64,000 nt of DNA, from assembly GCF_032461945.1 (NCBI RefSeq), contig NZ_JAWCUD010000004.1, positions 248,001 to 312,000 of the forward strand, in the 5' to 3' direction. The position numbers and the translations under genes were made by a program. The notes below the pieces were generated by a model. That model was not told the origin of the DNA, made no database searches, and saw only the letters and a program-made list of their open reading frames with translations. Shown in pieces: positions 42,142-50,589 of the stretch; the stretch's first letter is position 1; each line of letters opens with the position of its first letter. This DNA comes from Paenibacillus_E violae (GTDB lineage Bacteria; Bacillota; Bacilli; Paenibacillales; NBRC-103111).

Positions 42142-43770
42142 TTACATTTCAATCATCACATGGTGCTGAGCATCAGAATCCTTGGCGGATTGCTGCTCGA
42201 CAGCCTCACTTTTCTTTTTCTTCCGCATAAAAATGACCAAGACGATCGCAATGAAAGCCGGAACCGCAGATACCATTAAGGTGTCAGCAATTGCTCTTGT
42301 CAAAGCCTCTTTTTGTACGAGTCCGTATAAAACGCCGATAACACCACCGGAAGCTGAACTTGTATCCGTCCCAAGTTCTAAGTAACGATGAACGACATTT
42401 GTCTGAAAATCAGCATACGCAGGCGTATTTGTAGAAATAGATTCATTGAATCTTACTCCGAATTGCGTAGATTTGTTATTCATAATACTGGTCAGCAAGG
42501 CGATACCCAGCGATGCCATCACGTTACGCACAACGTTGGATACGGAGGAAGCCCTACCGATCAAATGATTGGGCAACGTATTCATCCCGGCTGAGGACAA
42601 CGGCATCATACACAAACCGATACCAATACCACGGATAACGAGCAAACCGCTAATCCAATGTGTAGACGTTTGCTGCGAAAGAACATGCATTTCCAGCGTT
42701 GTAAAACCAATAATAGCCAAACCTACGATACTTAGAGGTACAACTCCGTATTTGGAAACAAGTTTCCCTGCAACAGGCATCATGAAAGCCATGGCGATCG
42801 ATTGCGGCATCATGACCAACCCTGTCTGCATAGGCGTCAATCCCGTTACATTTTGCAGAAAAATTGGCATCATATAGATCCCGCCCTGCATGGAAATCAT
42901 AACGAAACTTGAGGCTGCCAAGCTGATCGTAAAGACGGAGTTTTTAAACAAGCGAAAATCCATAATCGGATTATCTTTACCTAGCTCGATATAAACTAAT
43001 AGAATAAAACATGAAATAGAGATGAAGAACAAACTCACGATATAGAAGGAAGTCCACCCATCCGCTTGACCGTCCGTTAATGCCAGAAGCAGCGTGCTGA
43101 AAACAATCATACATAAGATACTGCCAACGTAATCAAATTTCAGCCCTGCACGTTTAGGCGTCTCTTTCAAGATAATCAAACCAAGACCTACGGCTACAAT
43201 CCCAATGGGAACGTTGATGTAAAATAAATAGCGCCAGCTAAAATTATCAATTAAATATCCGCTTAGAGTTGGCCCCATCGCAGGCGCAGCCATCGCCGAA
43301 ATTCCCCAGATCCCCATCGCTACTTGAATTTTGCTGCGAGGCATGATCTGGTAAAGCATGGCCATACCTACCGGCATAATAAAGCCGCCGCCAAGTCCTT
43401 GAATAATTCGGAAAATAATAAGACTCGTGTCGCTCCAAGCGATCCCGCACAATACCGAGCCGACGATAAACGCACTCACCGTGGTCAGAAACGTTGTTTT
43501 GTAACCGAATCGGTCCGCCAGGAAGCCCCCCATCGGAACAACGACCGCTGAAGCAAGCATATACCCCGTAACAACCCACTCGATTTCCGTAGATGTCGAA
43601 CCGAATACAGCCATCAGTTTGGGTATCGCAACGTTCATTAAACTATTGTCCAAAATGGCTAGAAATGTGCCTAGAATGAGTACTAACAGTGCTAACCACT
43701 GGTAGACTGTGATCTGCTCCTCTTTTTGCTCAACTGCCGGAGTAGCTGTATCTGCCGTTGTTGTTGACAT
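42142..43770 (-). CDS. DHA2-family (EmrB/QacA-type) MFS drug exporter
   Basis: A 542-residue transporter with about 14 helices. Motif A is GGFLADRFGYKTTF, the antiporter motif C is GPTLSGYLIDNF, and motif D1-like LDNSLMNVAIPKL is near helix 1. These mark proton-driven multidrug exporters of the DHA2 family. AAGGAGG precedes the ATG. It follows two HlyD-type adaptor genes and precedes the secreted protein gene, all under the MarR gene at the head of the operon. Confidence 0.93.
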   Translation of the reverse strand: MSTTTADTATPAVEQKEEQITVYQWLALLVLILGTFLAILDNSLMNVAIPKLMAVFGSTSTEIEWVVTGYMLASAVVVPMGGFLADRFGYKTTFLTTVSAFIVGSVLCGIAWSDTSLIIFRIIQGLGGGFIMPVGMAMLYQIMPRSKIQVAMGIWGISAMAAPAMGPTLSGYLIDNFSWRYLFYINVPIGIVAVGLGLIILKETPKRAGLKFDYVGSILCMIVFSTLLLALTDGQADGWTSFYIVSLFFISISCFILLVYIELGKDNPIMDFRLFKNSVFTISLAASSFVMISMQGGIYMMPIFLQNVTGLTPMQTGLVMMPQSIAMAFMMPVAGKLVSKYGVVPLSIVGLAIIGFTTLEMHVLSQQTSTHWISGLLVIRGIGIGLCMMPLSSAGMNTLPNHLIGRASSVSNVVRNVMASLGIALLTSIMNNKSTQFGVRFNESISTNTPAYADFQTNVVHRYLELGTDTSSASGGVIGVLYGLVQKEALTRAIADTLMVSAVPAFIAIVLVIFMRKKKKSEAVEQQSAKDSDAQHHVMIEM

Positions 43771-43784
43771 TGTAGCAGCCTCCT

Positions 43785-45101
43785 TTACTCGGCATGAACC
43801 TTAGCTCCGTCTGCCAGCTTGTCACCCGGGTTCAAGACGATTTTATCTCCCGGTTTCAGAGCCGAGTCTCCTTTAAGGTATACCCAATCCTGGTTCTTAT
43901 CTTCGGTTTGCAGCACAACGGATTGCACAGCGTCACCGTTAAGTTTGAAAGCTACGGATTTACCATCTTTTTGAACAAGCGCTACTTTGGGCACTTCAAC
44001 GCGACTTTCACTGCTGCTGCCTCCGAAGTCAACACTCGCTACAGCACCTGCATGTAACGTTCCATCCGGATTGTTTACTGTCAACTTCACCGGGAACGTA
44101 TTATTATTCGTGTCGGATACAGGGCTTACAAAGGAGACCGTTCCTTCAAATGTTTTACCTGGAACACTAGGAACAATAACGTTTCCTTTGGAACCTTCCT
44201 TGATCGAATTGATCATTCCTTCAGGTACGCTAACTTCAACCTTCACTTTATCTACATTAACAACGGTCAATAAAGCAGCGCCCGCTTGCGCCATTTCTCC
44301 TGCATTCACGTTCTTTTTAACAATAACACCATCGATGGGAGATACGACTCCCGCATTTTTCACTGCGATTTGAACCAGATTCAAAGCAGCTTGTTTAGCG
44401 GTGACATCAGCTTTTAATTGCTCTAATGTGTTTGCCGTTGCCCCTTCTCTGATCAAACCAAGCTTCGCTTCGGCCGCAGCCAATTGCGCATTCGCAGCTT
44501 GTTGTTGTGATAGGGCCGCATCATTCGCTGACTTAGCCTTTTCATAATCAAGCGTTACTTTATCCAATTCGTCGGATGTAACATCGCCTTGATCATAAAA
44601 ATTCTTAGCATGATTGTATCCCTTGGTTACAAGATCATAAGCTGCTTGCGCTTGCGTTACCCCTGCTTTCGCTTGGTTAACCGCTGCTTTGGCTTGGTCA
44701 ACACCCGACATTGCCGCCTGCACATCTTGCGAGCGGGCACCAGCTTCCGTATCCGCCAATTTGGCTTGCGAAGCCGTCAGTCCTGCTTGAGCTTGATCCA
44801 ACTGTTGGAGCAAATCTTCCGTATCAAGCTGCACAAGCAGATCGCCCTTTTTCACTTTTGCGCCTTCTTCAACGGAAACTGCGGCAATTTTACCGCCAAT
44901 TTTGGACACGACTTGAACGGTTTGATCCGATGCCAGTTTACCGCTTGCGCCAACGGCATTCGCGCTGTTGATCGTAATCACCTTGACGGAAGGTACGCTT
45001 GATTGCGCAGTGCTGGCCGACGAGGATGTACAGCCGCTCGCAAGTATCATGGAACCGGCAAGAACACTTAAAGATATAACGACGTTAAGATGTTTTTTCA
45101 T
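43785..45101 (-). CDS. HlyD/RND-type efflux adaptor lipoprotein
   Basis: A 438-residue adaptor. The ATG at 45101 follows AAGGA; the signal peptide has lipobox LASGC. A biotinyl-lipoyl half follows (VEEGAKVKKGDLLVQLD), then a long coiled coil from about residue 105 to 235 with many Ala/Gln heptads (QAGLTASQAKLADTEAGARS), the second lipoyl half (SPIDGVIVKKNVNAGEM) and beta-barrel domains. Such proteins bridge inner-membrane pumps to outer structures in diderms; in monoderms they occur as lipoproteins with ABC or MFS exporters. It is the third gene in the operon. Confidence 0.88.
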   Translation of the reverse strand: MKKHLNVVISLSVLAGSMILASGCTSSSASTAQSSVPSVKVITINSANAVGASGKLASDQTVQVVSKIGGKIAAVSVEEGAKVKKGDLLVQLDTEDLLQQLDQAQAGLTASQAKLADTEAGARSQDVQAAMSGVDQAKAAVNQAKAGVTQAQAAYDLVTKGYNHAKNFYDQGDVTSDELDKVTLDYEKAKSANDAALSQQQAANAQLAAAEAKLGLIREGATANTLEQLKADVTAKQAALNLVQIAVKNAGVVSPIDGVIVKKNVNAGEMAQAGAALLTVVNVDKVKVEVSVPEGMINSIKEGSKGNVIVPSVPGKTFEGTVSFVSPVSDTNNNTFPVKLTVNNPDGTLHAGAVASVDFGGSSSESRVEVPKVALVQKDGKSVAFKLNGDAVQSVVLQTEDKNQDWVYLKGDSALKPGDKIVLNPGDKLADGAKVHAE

Positions 45102-45110
45102 GGGCAATCC

Positions 45111-45770
45111 TTACTCCCCTTTGATATGGATTTTGATCGAAGCATTCATTCCTGGCGCTAGATCCAATCCTTTATTATCGTCTATAGAAATTTTTACACT
45201 CATACGTTGTGTTACTTTGGTGAAATTCCCGCTTGAACTTGTTGTTGGAAGCAAAGAGAACGTAGAAGCTGTTGCTTGGCCGATCTCCATTATTTTCCCT
45301 TGGAATTCTGTTTTGCCATATGTATCGACATCAAATGTTACCACTTGACCCACATGGACTTTTTTGATCTTCGTCTCATCGATGTCTGCGGATACGTAGA
45401 GCGCATTTTTATCCACAATCATGGCTACAGATTGCCCAGGAGCCACGACTTCGCCGACTTTGGCAGAAGTTTGAATGACCGTTCCGCTAATCGGAGCACG
45501 CAGTGATGCTTGATCTAATAAGCTATTTGATAAGTTCGTAATATCCTGCTGCCCAACGATTTGGTCCGCCACAACCGTATCTCCCATCTTAATGCCCAGC
45601 GTATTGATTTTGCCGGAAATTCGAGGCATGACACGGTAGATATCCCCAGAGATACGGGCATTGTCCGTCGCTACGTAGTTAGCGCCTTGATACCAGTAAT
45701 AACTGCCGATAAAGGCTCCGCTAAGTACAATAACAGCCAGAATAATAATTAAAATTAATTTACGTTTCAT
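45111..45770 (-). CDS. Short EmrA/HlyD-like membrane-fusion adaptor
   Basis: A 219-residue protein with one N-terminal helix (about residues 4-27) and an EmrA-like beginning YVATDNARISGDIYRVMPRISGKI, the lipoyl motif, and then a second lipoyl half (LRAPISGTVIQTSAKVGEVVAPGQ) with almost no coiled coil between. The usual EmrA length is about 390, so the hairpin is missing or very short; because the flanking halves join smoothly this is a natural short form seen in Firmicutes, not an obvious deletion. It overlaps the MarR gene by four bases and precedes the lipoprotein adaptor by nine bases. Confidence 0.85.
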   Translation of the reverse strand: MKRKLILIIILAVIVLSGAFIGSYYWYQGANYVATDNARISGDIYRVMPRISGKINTLGIKMGDTVVADQIVGQQDITNLSNSLLDQASLRAPISGTVIQTSAKVGEVVAPGQSVAMIVDKNALYVSADIDETKIKKVHVGQVVTFDVDTYGKTEFQGKIMEIGQATASTFSLLPTTSSSGNFTKVTQRMSVKISIDDNKGLDLAPGMNASIKIHIKGE

Positions 45771-46210
45771 TCCGTTCCCTCCAGCTTTTTCTCCAAATGT
45801 TTAATCAGTGTACCCACTACTTCTTTGCAAGTCGCAATCTGCTCGGGTGTAAAGACATTTTCTAGACCTGCATAAAACTCATTATTCATCGTCTCGACCT
45901 TCGATTTCTTCATTTGTTGACAGAAATCTGTTGTGCCAATCCAGACCACCCTGCGATCTTGTTCATCTCTTTTGCGTTCAACCATCCCATCACGTTCAAG
46001 CCTGTCGACAATACCTGACACCGTGCTATTACTGAGCTGCACAGACTGGGCAAGATCGCCAAGCTTTCTTGGTTCTTTTAAAAACAATTCCCGCAAAATA
46101 AATAGCTGAGGTCCCGTAAGCTCTTCCCGCTGAAGTTCTCGATACAGTAAAGAAGCCCGTACTTTATGCAGCCTCGTGAGTTCAGCTACAAGTTCTTTAA
46201 CCTCTTCCAA
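45767..46210 (-). CDS. MarR-family regulator of the efflux operon
   Basis: A 147-residue MarR protein. The winged helix has LGDLAQSVQLSNSTVSGIVDRLERDGMVERKRDEQDRRVV, here split for reading as LGDLAQSVQLSNSTVSG and DRLERDGMVERK with the wing DEQDRRV. The start is TTG at 46210 with AAGGGGGG six bases upstream. It leads the operon of two adaptors, an MFS pump and a secreted protein, and a 12-bp perfect palindrome lies 29 bases upstream of it, so it probably represses itself and the pump until a toxic ligand binds. Confidence 0.9.
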   Translation of the reverse strand: MEEVKELVAELTRLHKVRASLLYRELQREELTGPQLFILRELFLKEPRKLGDLAQSVQLSNSTVSGIVDRLERDGMVERKRDEQDRRVVWIGTTDFCQQMKKSKVETMNNEFYAGLENVFTPEQIATCKEVVGTLIKHLEKKLEGTE

Positions 46211-46238
46211 AACGCGCCCCCCTTACACACCAAAATCA

Positions 46239-46250
46239 TTCGTATACGAA
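46239..46250. promoter_or_regulatory. Palindromic MarR operator candidate
   Basis: TTCGTATACGAA, a perfect 12-bp palindrome, upstream of the marR gene and near a TATGAT-like -10 on the minus strand. Length and symmetry suit a MarR dimer. From 46251 to 46582 I see no gene; only a 23-codon frame at 46344-46415 with a ribosome-site-like AAGGAG. Confidence 0.65.
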
Positions 46251-46582
46251 ATATTGTGACATCACACATCATACCACGCTTTTATGAAACTGGATATATG
46301 TAGAATTGTAATTTGTAAAAATCCTTTCAAGGAGCTGAAACCTATGTTTTCCAGCTGCAGAAGAAGGTATTTAAATGGAGATTTAAAGTATTTAACATTA
46401 ACTGCTTCAAAATAGCAAAGGATCAAATTGAAGTGTTTTTTGCTGAAACGCTTTCATTTTTGCTCTGCCAGTCCTGGCAATACAACGCGATTGGGATCGT
46501 TTAAAGTGGAAATTGCGATTGGATGGAACTGTGGAATACGAGACAGCCTATTGGGCTATCTCTGAAGGGAATGGAGGAGGTT

Positions 46583-47183
46583 GTGGCTACTTTAGCGGTG
46601 ACAAACAATGTTGCGGCGTGTCGTGGGCTTGGAATGAGGTTCCACGCTGAACTTAAGCTTGTTTTACAACGCTAACGTGAGCTGTTTGCGCATAGCAGCT
46701 ACGTTAGCGATGTAAAACAACGTTACAGCGTGTCGTGGGCGTGGTTTGGGGTCCCGCGCGGCATTTAAGCTTGTTTTACAACGCTAACGCGAACTGTTCG
46801 CGCGTGGCAGCTACATTAGCGATGTAAAACAACGTTACAGCGTGTCGAAAGCGTGGAATGGGCTCCCACGCTGAACTTAAGCTTGTTTTACAACGCTAAC
46901 GCGAACTGTTCGCGCGTGGCAGCTACGTTAGCGATGTAAAACAACGTTACAGCGTGTCGAAAGCGTGGAATGGGCTCCCACGCAGAACTTAAGCTTGTTT
47001 TACAACGCTAACGCAAACTGTTTGCGCATATCAGCTACGTTAGCGGCGTAAAACAAAGTTACAGCGTGTCATGGGCGTGGAATGGGGTTCCACGCTGAAC
47101 TTAAGCTTGTTTTACAACGCTACCGCGAACTGTTCGCGCGTGGCAGCTACGTTAGCGGTGTAAAACAACCCTACAGCGTGTCG
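46583..47183. repeat. 112-bp tandem repeat array (about 5.4 copies) with strong dyad symmetry
   Basis: The anchor TTAAGCTTG recurs at 46653, 46765, 46877, 46989 and 47101, always 112 bases apart; a decayed partial copy precedes the first. Each unit holds a long inverted repeat: TTGTTTTACAACGCTAACG and, about 30 bases on, its complement with one mismatch. A smaller palindrome sits inside (GCGAACTGTTCGC in three copies, GCAAACTGTTTGC in the fourth, both perfect), and a second hairpin AGCGTGG/CCACGCT links units. No open frame runs through it. It fills the space between the nucleoside hydrolase stop and the MarR operon. Spacers are lacking, so it is not CRISPR. Confidence 0.92.
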
Positions 47184-47189
47184 CTCACA

Positions 47190-48119
47190 CTACTCCTGTG
47201 AATCCCTCTCCTTCTCATAGAGTGCAAACAACGCCAATTTCGCATAAAAATCCTCCAAAATAAATCGGGAGTCCACACTCCGATAGACGCGGATTTTACG
47301 GTTGCCCGGCTTCGCGAAATATCGCATTTCGGCATCCACATTCGGCGCCTCGATCATCTCATAATCGAATCTCTGCTCCTCCAGCAGCAGGGAAACGGCC
47401 GGCGAATCGCCGAGCACCCAGGTCTCCCCTTTCGGCCACTGCGGGCGATGTCCGTTTTTCATATTGTGATGGACAAGGTAGTCATATAAATAGCTGCCGA
47501 TGCGGCCATGAGGACGAACCTTTACAGCAAGCTCGGCAATGCCAACGCGCACCATTTCGTACACATTTTTAGGAACCTGCCATAGCGGGATCGGGGAATT
47601 GAAAACGACATTCACTGCCTCGACATCATTGGATAAATTAAATTCATCATGCCCCTCAGGATACGTACCTCCGCCGATCCAAACAGCGGTAAGACGATTC
47701 GCAATGCGCGGCTCCTGCAAATAAGCGCTAGCCAGATCAGTTAACGGTCCTTGAAAGGTGACGAATAAAGGCCTCGGATCGTCCTTCATCGCTTCGTCAA
47801 TAATGAGTTGGCTGCCTTCCGAAGGCACAGGCGTATGGACATCCGGGAGTTTGTGCGGAGCCCCCCGATAGACGCCATATTGCTCTCTCATCCCCATGAG
47901 CTGCAGCACATGCTCCACTTCCTCATAAGATTCTTCCATCGGAGCAGCGCTTCTTGGACCGAAGTGGGCGCCTATGAAGCCTTTTATTTGTAAGCGTTGT
48001 GATAAAATCGCATGCACAATCGCGTATTGATCGTCCGCTTCGCATTTGGCGTCGGTATTGATAATGACACGAATCTGCTTTTGCTCTGGAACCTCATAGG
48101 GCATAAAATGGTGCGGCAT
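47190..48119 (-). CDS. Nucleoside hydrolase (inosine/uridine-preferring family)
   Basis: A 309-residue IUNH-family enzyme, expected to split the N-glycosidic bond of ribonucleosides or related N-ribosides. The calcium-binding Asp cluster is near the start in INTDAKCEADDQYAI (a variant of DTDPGxDD), and the family's FQGPLTDLASAYL and NLSNDVEAVNVVF (Asn and Asp contacting the sugar) follow. AAGGAGAG precedes the ATG. It is the last gene of the isomerase-transketolase-kinase operon, 22 bases after the FGGY kinase. The altered first motif makes the true substrate uncertain. Confidence 0.85.
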   Translation of the reverse strand: MPHHFMPYEVPEQKQIRVIINTDAKCEADDQYAIVHAILSQRLQIKGFIGAHFGPRSAAPMEESYEEVEHVLQLMGMREQYGVYRGAPHKLPDVHTPVPSEGSQLIIDEAMKDDPRPLFVTFQGPLTDLASAYLQEPRIANRLTAVWIGGGTYPEGHDEFNLSNDVEAVNVVFNSPIPLWQVPKNVYEMVRVGIAELAVKVRPHGRIGSYLYDYLVHHNMKNGHRPQWPKGETWVLGDSPAVSLLLEEQRFDYEMIEAPNVDAEMRYFAKPGNRKIRVYRSVDSRFILEDFYAKLALFALYEKERDSQE

Positions 48120-48141
48120 TTATGATCTCTCCTTTTTGCAT

Positions 48142-49641
48142 CTAAGCATTCCGAGTTAAGACGGAGGAAACGGCCTTTTTCCAGCCCGAACAATGGGCTT
48201 CGCGCAGTTCCGGCAGCATTTTCGGCTGGTACGATATAGATCCTTCTCGCGTTGTACCTATCGCTTCGAGTGACGGCCAAAAGCCGATTCCGACACCGCC
48301 CAAATAAGCCGAGCCTAGTGCGGACAATTCCGCAATTTCCGATTTCACGACCATTTTACCTAATAAATCAGCTTGGAATTGCATCAAATTCACATTATCA
48401 GACGCACCGCCGTCTGCCCGCAGTTCTTGCAGCGCAACAGCAGTTTCATTTTCCATCAATTTAACCGCGTCGTGTACCTGAAAAGCAATGCTTTCAATGG
48501 CAGCCCGAATGATATGTGCTTTCGTTGTCCCCCGATTCATACCTGTAATGGAGGCTCTGGCATAAGAGTCCCAGTAAGGCGCACCAAGCCCGACAAATGC
48601 CGGTACCAAATATACACCCTCACTATCTGGCGTGTGCTCAAGCATCTGCTCCATCTCCTCAAACGTACGAAACAAACACAAATTATCCCGAACCCAGGTC
48701 AAGCTGTCACCCGAAGTGCGGATAACGGCTTCAACGGCATACGTCACTTTGCCGCCTCTGCCCCAGGCAATAGCGCTCACAAGTCCGTTACCTGATGGAA
48801 TCGGCCTCTCGCCTACATTCATCAGCACGGATGTGCCTGTGCCGTAGGTGGCTTTCGCCATACCGCTCTCAAAGCACTGGTTGCCGAATAAAGCTCCCTG
48901 CGAGTCGCCGATGACCCCCGTGATGGGAACCCGGCAATCGCCGAATAATTCGCTATCTTCCGTGTAGCCAAAAATTTCATCCGAGCTCTTGACCTCGGGA
49001 AGAAGCTGCAGCGGCACGCCAAAAAGGCCGCACAGTTCCTCATCCCACTGTAACGTGTGGATATTAAAAAGCGATGTGCGGCTGGCGTTCGTATAATCCG
49101 TTGCATGCGTCTTGCCCCTACTCAGCTTCCACAGCAGCCAGCTGTCGATTGTGCCAGCGAGCAGCTGGCCGTCGGCCAGCTTTTCTCGCACACCCTCTGC
49201 ATGCTCCAGGATCCAGCCCCATTTCGCTGCGGTGAAATACGGATCGAGCATCAGCCCCGTCTTGCTGCGCACACTCTCCTCGTGCCCCGCCTTCTGATAG
49301 ACGGCGCACTGGTCAGCTGTTCGCTGGCACTGCCATACGATCGCGGCATGCACGGGAAGCCCTGTCGTTCGATCCCACAACACGGCCGTCTCCCGTTGGT
49401 TCGTGATCGTTAAGGCAGCCAAAGATTGCGGCCCGACTCCGGCTATCGCCAAAGCTTCATGAGCTGAGCGAATGACATTTGCGTAAATTTCCATGGGATC
49501 GTGCTCGACCCACCCCGGGCGCGGATAGTACTGGCGATGCGGGATCGCGCTTTGAGCCATTATCTGCCCTGCGCGGTTAATAATAAGCGCTTTCGTCCCT
49601 GATGTGCTTTGATCAATCGCGAGCAGGTAGGACTTTTCCAT
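48142..49641 (-). CDS. FGGY-family sugar kinase (GlpK-like)
   Basis: About 499 residues, starting at the third of three consecutive ATG codons, which lies eight bases from AGGAG. The N-terminal phosphate loop is LLAIDQSTSGTKALI; later come VWQCQRTADQ, GVIGDSQGALFGNQC, ATYGTGTSVLMN and RADGGASDN, all typical of the glycerol-kinase branch of the FGGY family. That branch also contains kinases for ketoses such as ribulose, erythritol and apulose. The gene overlaps the transketolase stop (TAATG) and sits in an operon with an aldose isomerase and split transketolase, which argues for a ketose substrate. Glycerol cannot be excluded from sequence alone. Confidence 0.85.
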   Translation of the reverse strand: MEKSYLLAIDQSTSGTKALIINRAGQIMAQSAIPHRQYYPRPGWVEHDPMEIYANVIRSAHEALAIAGVGPQSLAALTITNQRETAVLWDRTTGLPVHAAIVWQCQRTADQCAVYQKAGHEESVRSKTGLMLDPYFTAAKWGWILEHAEGVREKLADGQLLAGTIDSWLLWKLSRGKTHATDYTNASRTSLFNIHTLQWDEELCGLFGVPLQLLPEVKSSDEIFGYTEDSELFGDCRVPITGVIGDSQGALFGNQCFESGMAKATYGTGTSVLMNVGERPIPSGNGLVSAIAWGRGGKVTYAVEAVIRTSGDSLTWVRDNLCLFRTFEEMEQMLEHTPDSEGVYLVPAFVGLGAPYWDSYARASITGMNRGTTKAHIIRAAIESIAFQVHDAVKLMENETAVALQELRADGGASDNVNLMQFQADLLGKMVVKSEIAELSALGSAYLGGVGIGFWPSLEAIGTTREGSISYQPKMLPELREAHCSGWKKAVSSVLTRNA

Positions 49642-49646
49642 CATCA

Positions 49647-50588
49647 TTACTCCTGTCTGCCGAGCATGCCAAGCGCCACACGCTTAAGATTGCTGCTGCT
49701 AATGCCGTAATGGTCAAAAACCTCAGCCGTTTTCCCGGCAATCGCCGGTTCGTCTGGTATGCCGATAATCCGCATCGGTACGGGCTGATGTTGAACGACC
49801 ACTTCCGACACAGCTGCGCCAAGCCCGCCATGCACGCTGTGCTCTTCCACCGTGATGATGTGTCCGGTTTCCTTTGCCGCCTGAATAATGGCATCCGCAT
49901 CCAAAGGTTTTATCGTATGCATATTGATCACTCGGCAAGATACGCCCGCTTCCTTCAGCGCTTCATGTGCATCCAGTGCCACACGAACCGTTTCCCCTGC
50001 TGCAATGATCGTTACGTCGCTGCCTTCGCGCATTTGCACGGATTTGCCGATAATGAATTCGTAATCGTCCGAATCATAAACATCTTGAACAGCGTTACGG
50101 CCAATTCGAACATAAACGCCGCCTTCGTGCTGCACAAGCGCTTCCGTCATCCGCTTCGTTTCATGCCGATCAGCCGGCATCATCACAGCGATGCCCGGTA
50201 TCGCCCGCATAACGGCCACATCCTGTACGGAATGGTGGGACATGCCAAGCGCGCCGTAGCTGACACCGCCACTAATTCCCACCAGCTTCACGTTGGTTGC
50301 CGAATAAGCGACGTCCACTTTGATCTGCTCAATGCTGCGCATGCTAAGGAAACAGGCCGGCGAGGTAACGAACGGCTTTTTACCGCTGTGGGCAAGCCCT
50401 GCGGAAATTCCGACGATATTTTGCTCTGCGATGCCCACCTCAACGAATTGCTCCGGAAACGCTTTGGCAAAAGGTCCCATCGCCGCCGAACCCCTCGAAT
50501 CGCTGGCAAGCACCATAATAGAGCGGTCCTGCTGCGCCTTTTCGAGCAAAGTCTCACATATGACCTGACGATTTGGAATCGTGTTCAT
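49647..50588 (-). CDS. Transketolase, C-terminal subunit
   Basis: A 313-residue polypeptide equal to the pyrimidine-binding and C-terminal domains of transketolase/DXPS. The start MNTIPNRQV at 50588 follows the N-subunit stop by one base with AGGTG upstream; the open frame extends 43 codons into the N-subunit gene in another phase and is rejected. Features are VGIAEQNIVGISAGLA, with the catalytic Glu, and VVQHQPVPMRIIGIPDEPAIAGK near the end. Split transketolases occur widely and are often substrate-specialised, for example for apulose 4-phosphate. Confidence 0.9.
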   Translation of the reverse strand: MNTIPNRQVICETLLEKAQQDRSIMVLASDSRGSAAMGPFAKAFPEQFVEVGIAEQNIVGISAGLAHSGKKPFVTSPACFLSMRSIEQIKVDVAYSATNVKLVGISGGVSYGALGMSHHSVQDVAVMRAIPGIAVMMPADRHETKRMTEALVQHEGGVYVRIGRNAVQDVYDSDDYEFIIGKSVQMREGSDVTIIAAGETVRVALDAHEALKEAGVSCRVINMHTIKPLDADAIIQAAKETGHIITVEEHSVHGGLGAAVSEVVVQHQPVPMRIIGIPDEPAIAGKTAEVFDHYGISSSNLKRVALGMLGRQE

Positions 50589-50589
50589 C

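Noticed and set aside
46344..46415. 23-codon frame after AAGGAG upstream of the repeat array
   Set aside because: Too short, no similarity, and no evidence of conservation; kept only as a note.
46446..46458. cre-like TGAAACGCTTTCA
   Set aside because: It is one base shorter than the CcpA consensus and no gene follows within the expected distance.
46583..47183. CRISPR array
   Set aside because: The units are 112 bases, contiguous and without variable spacers, and no cas genes are present.
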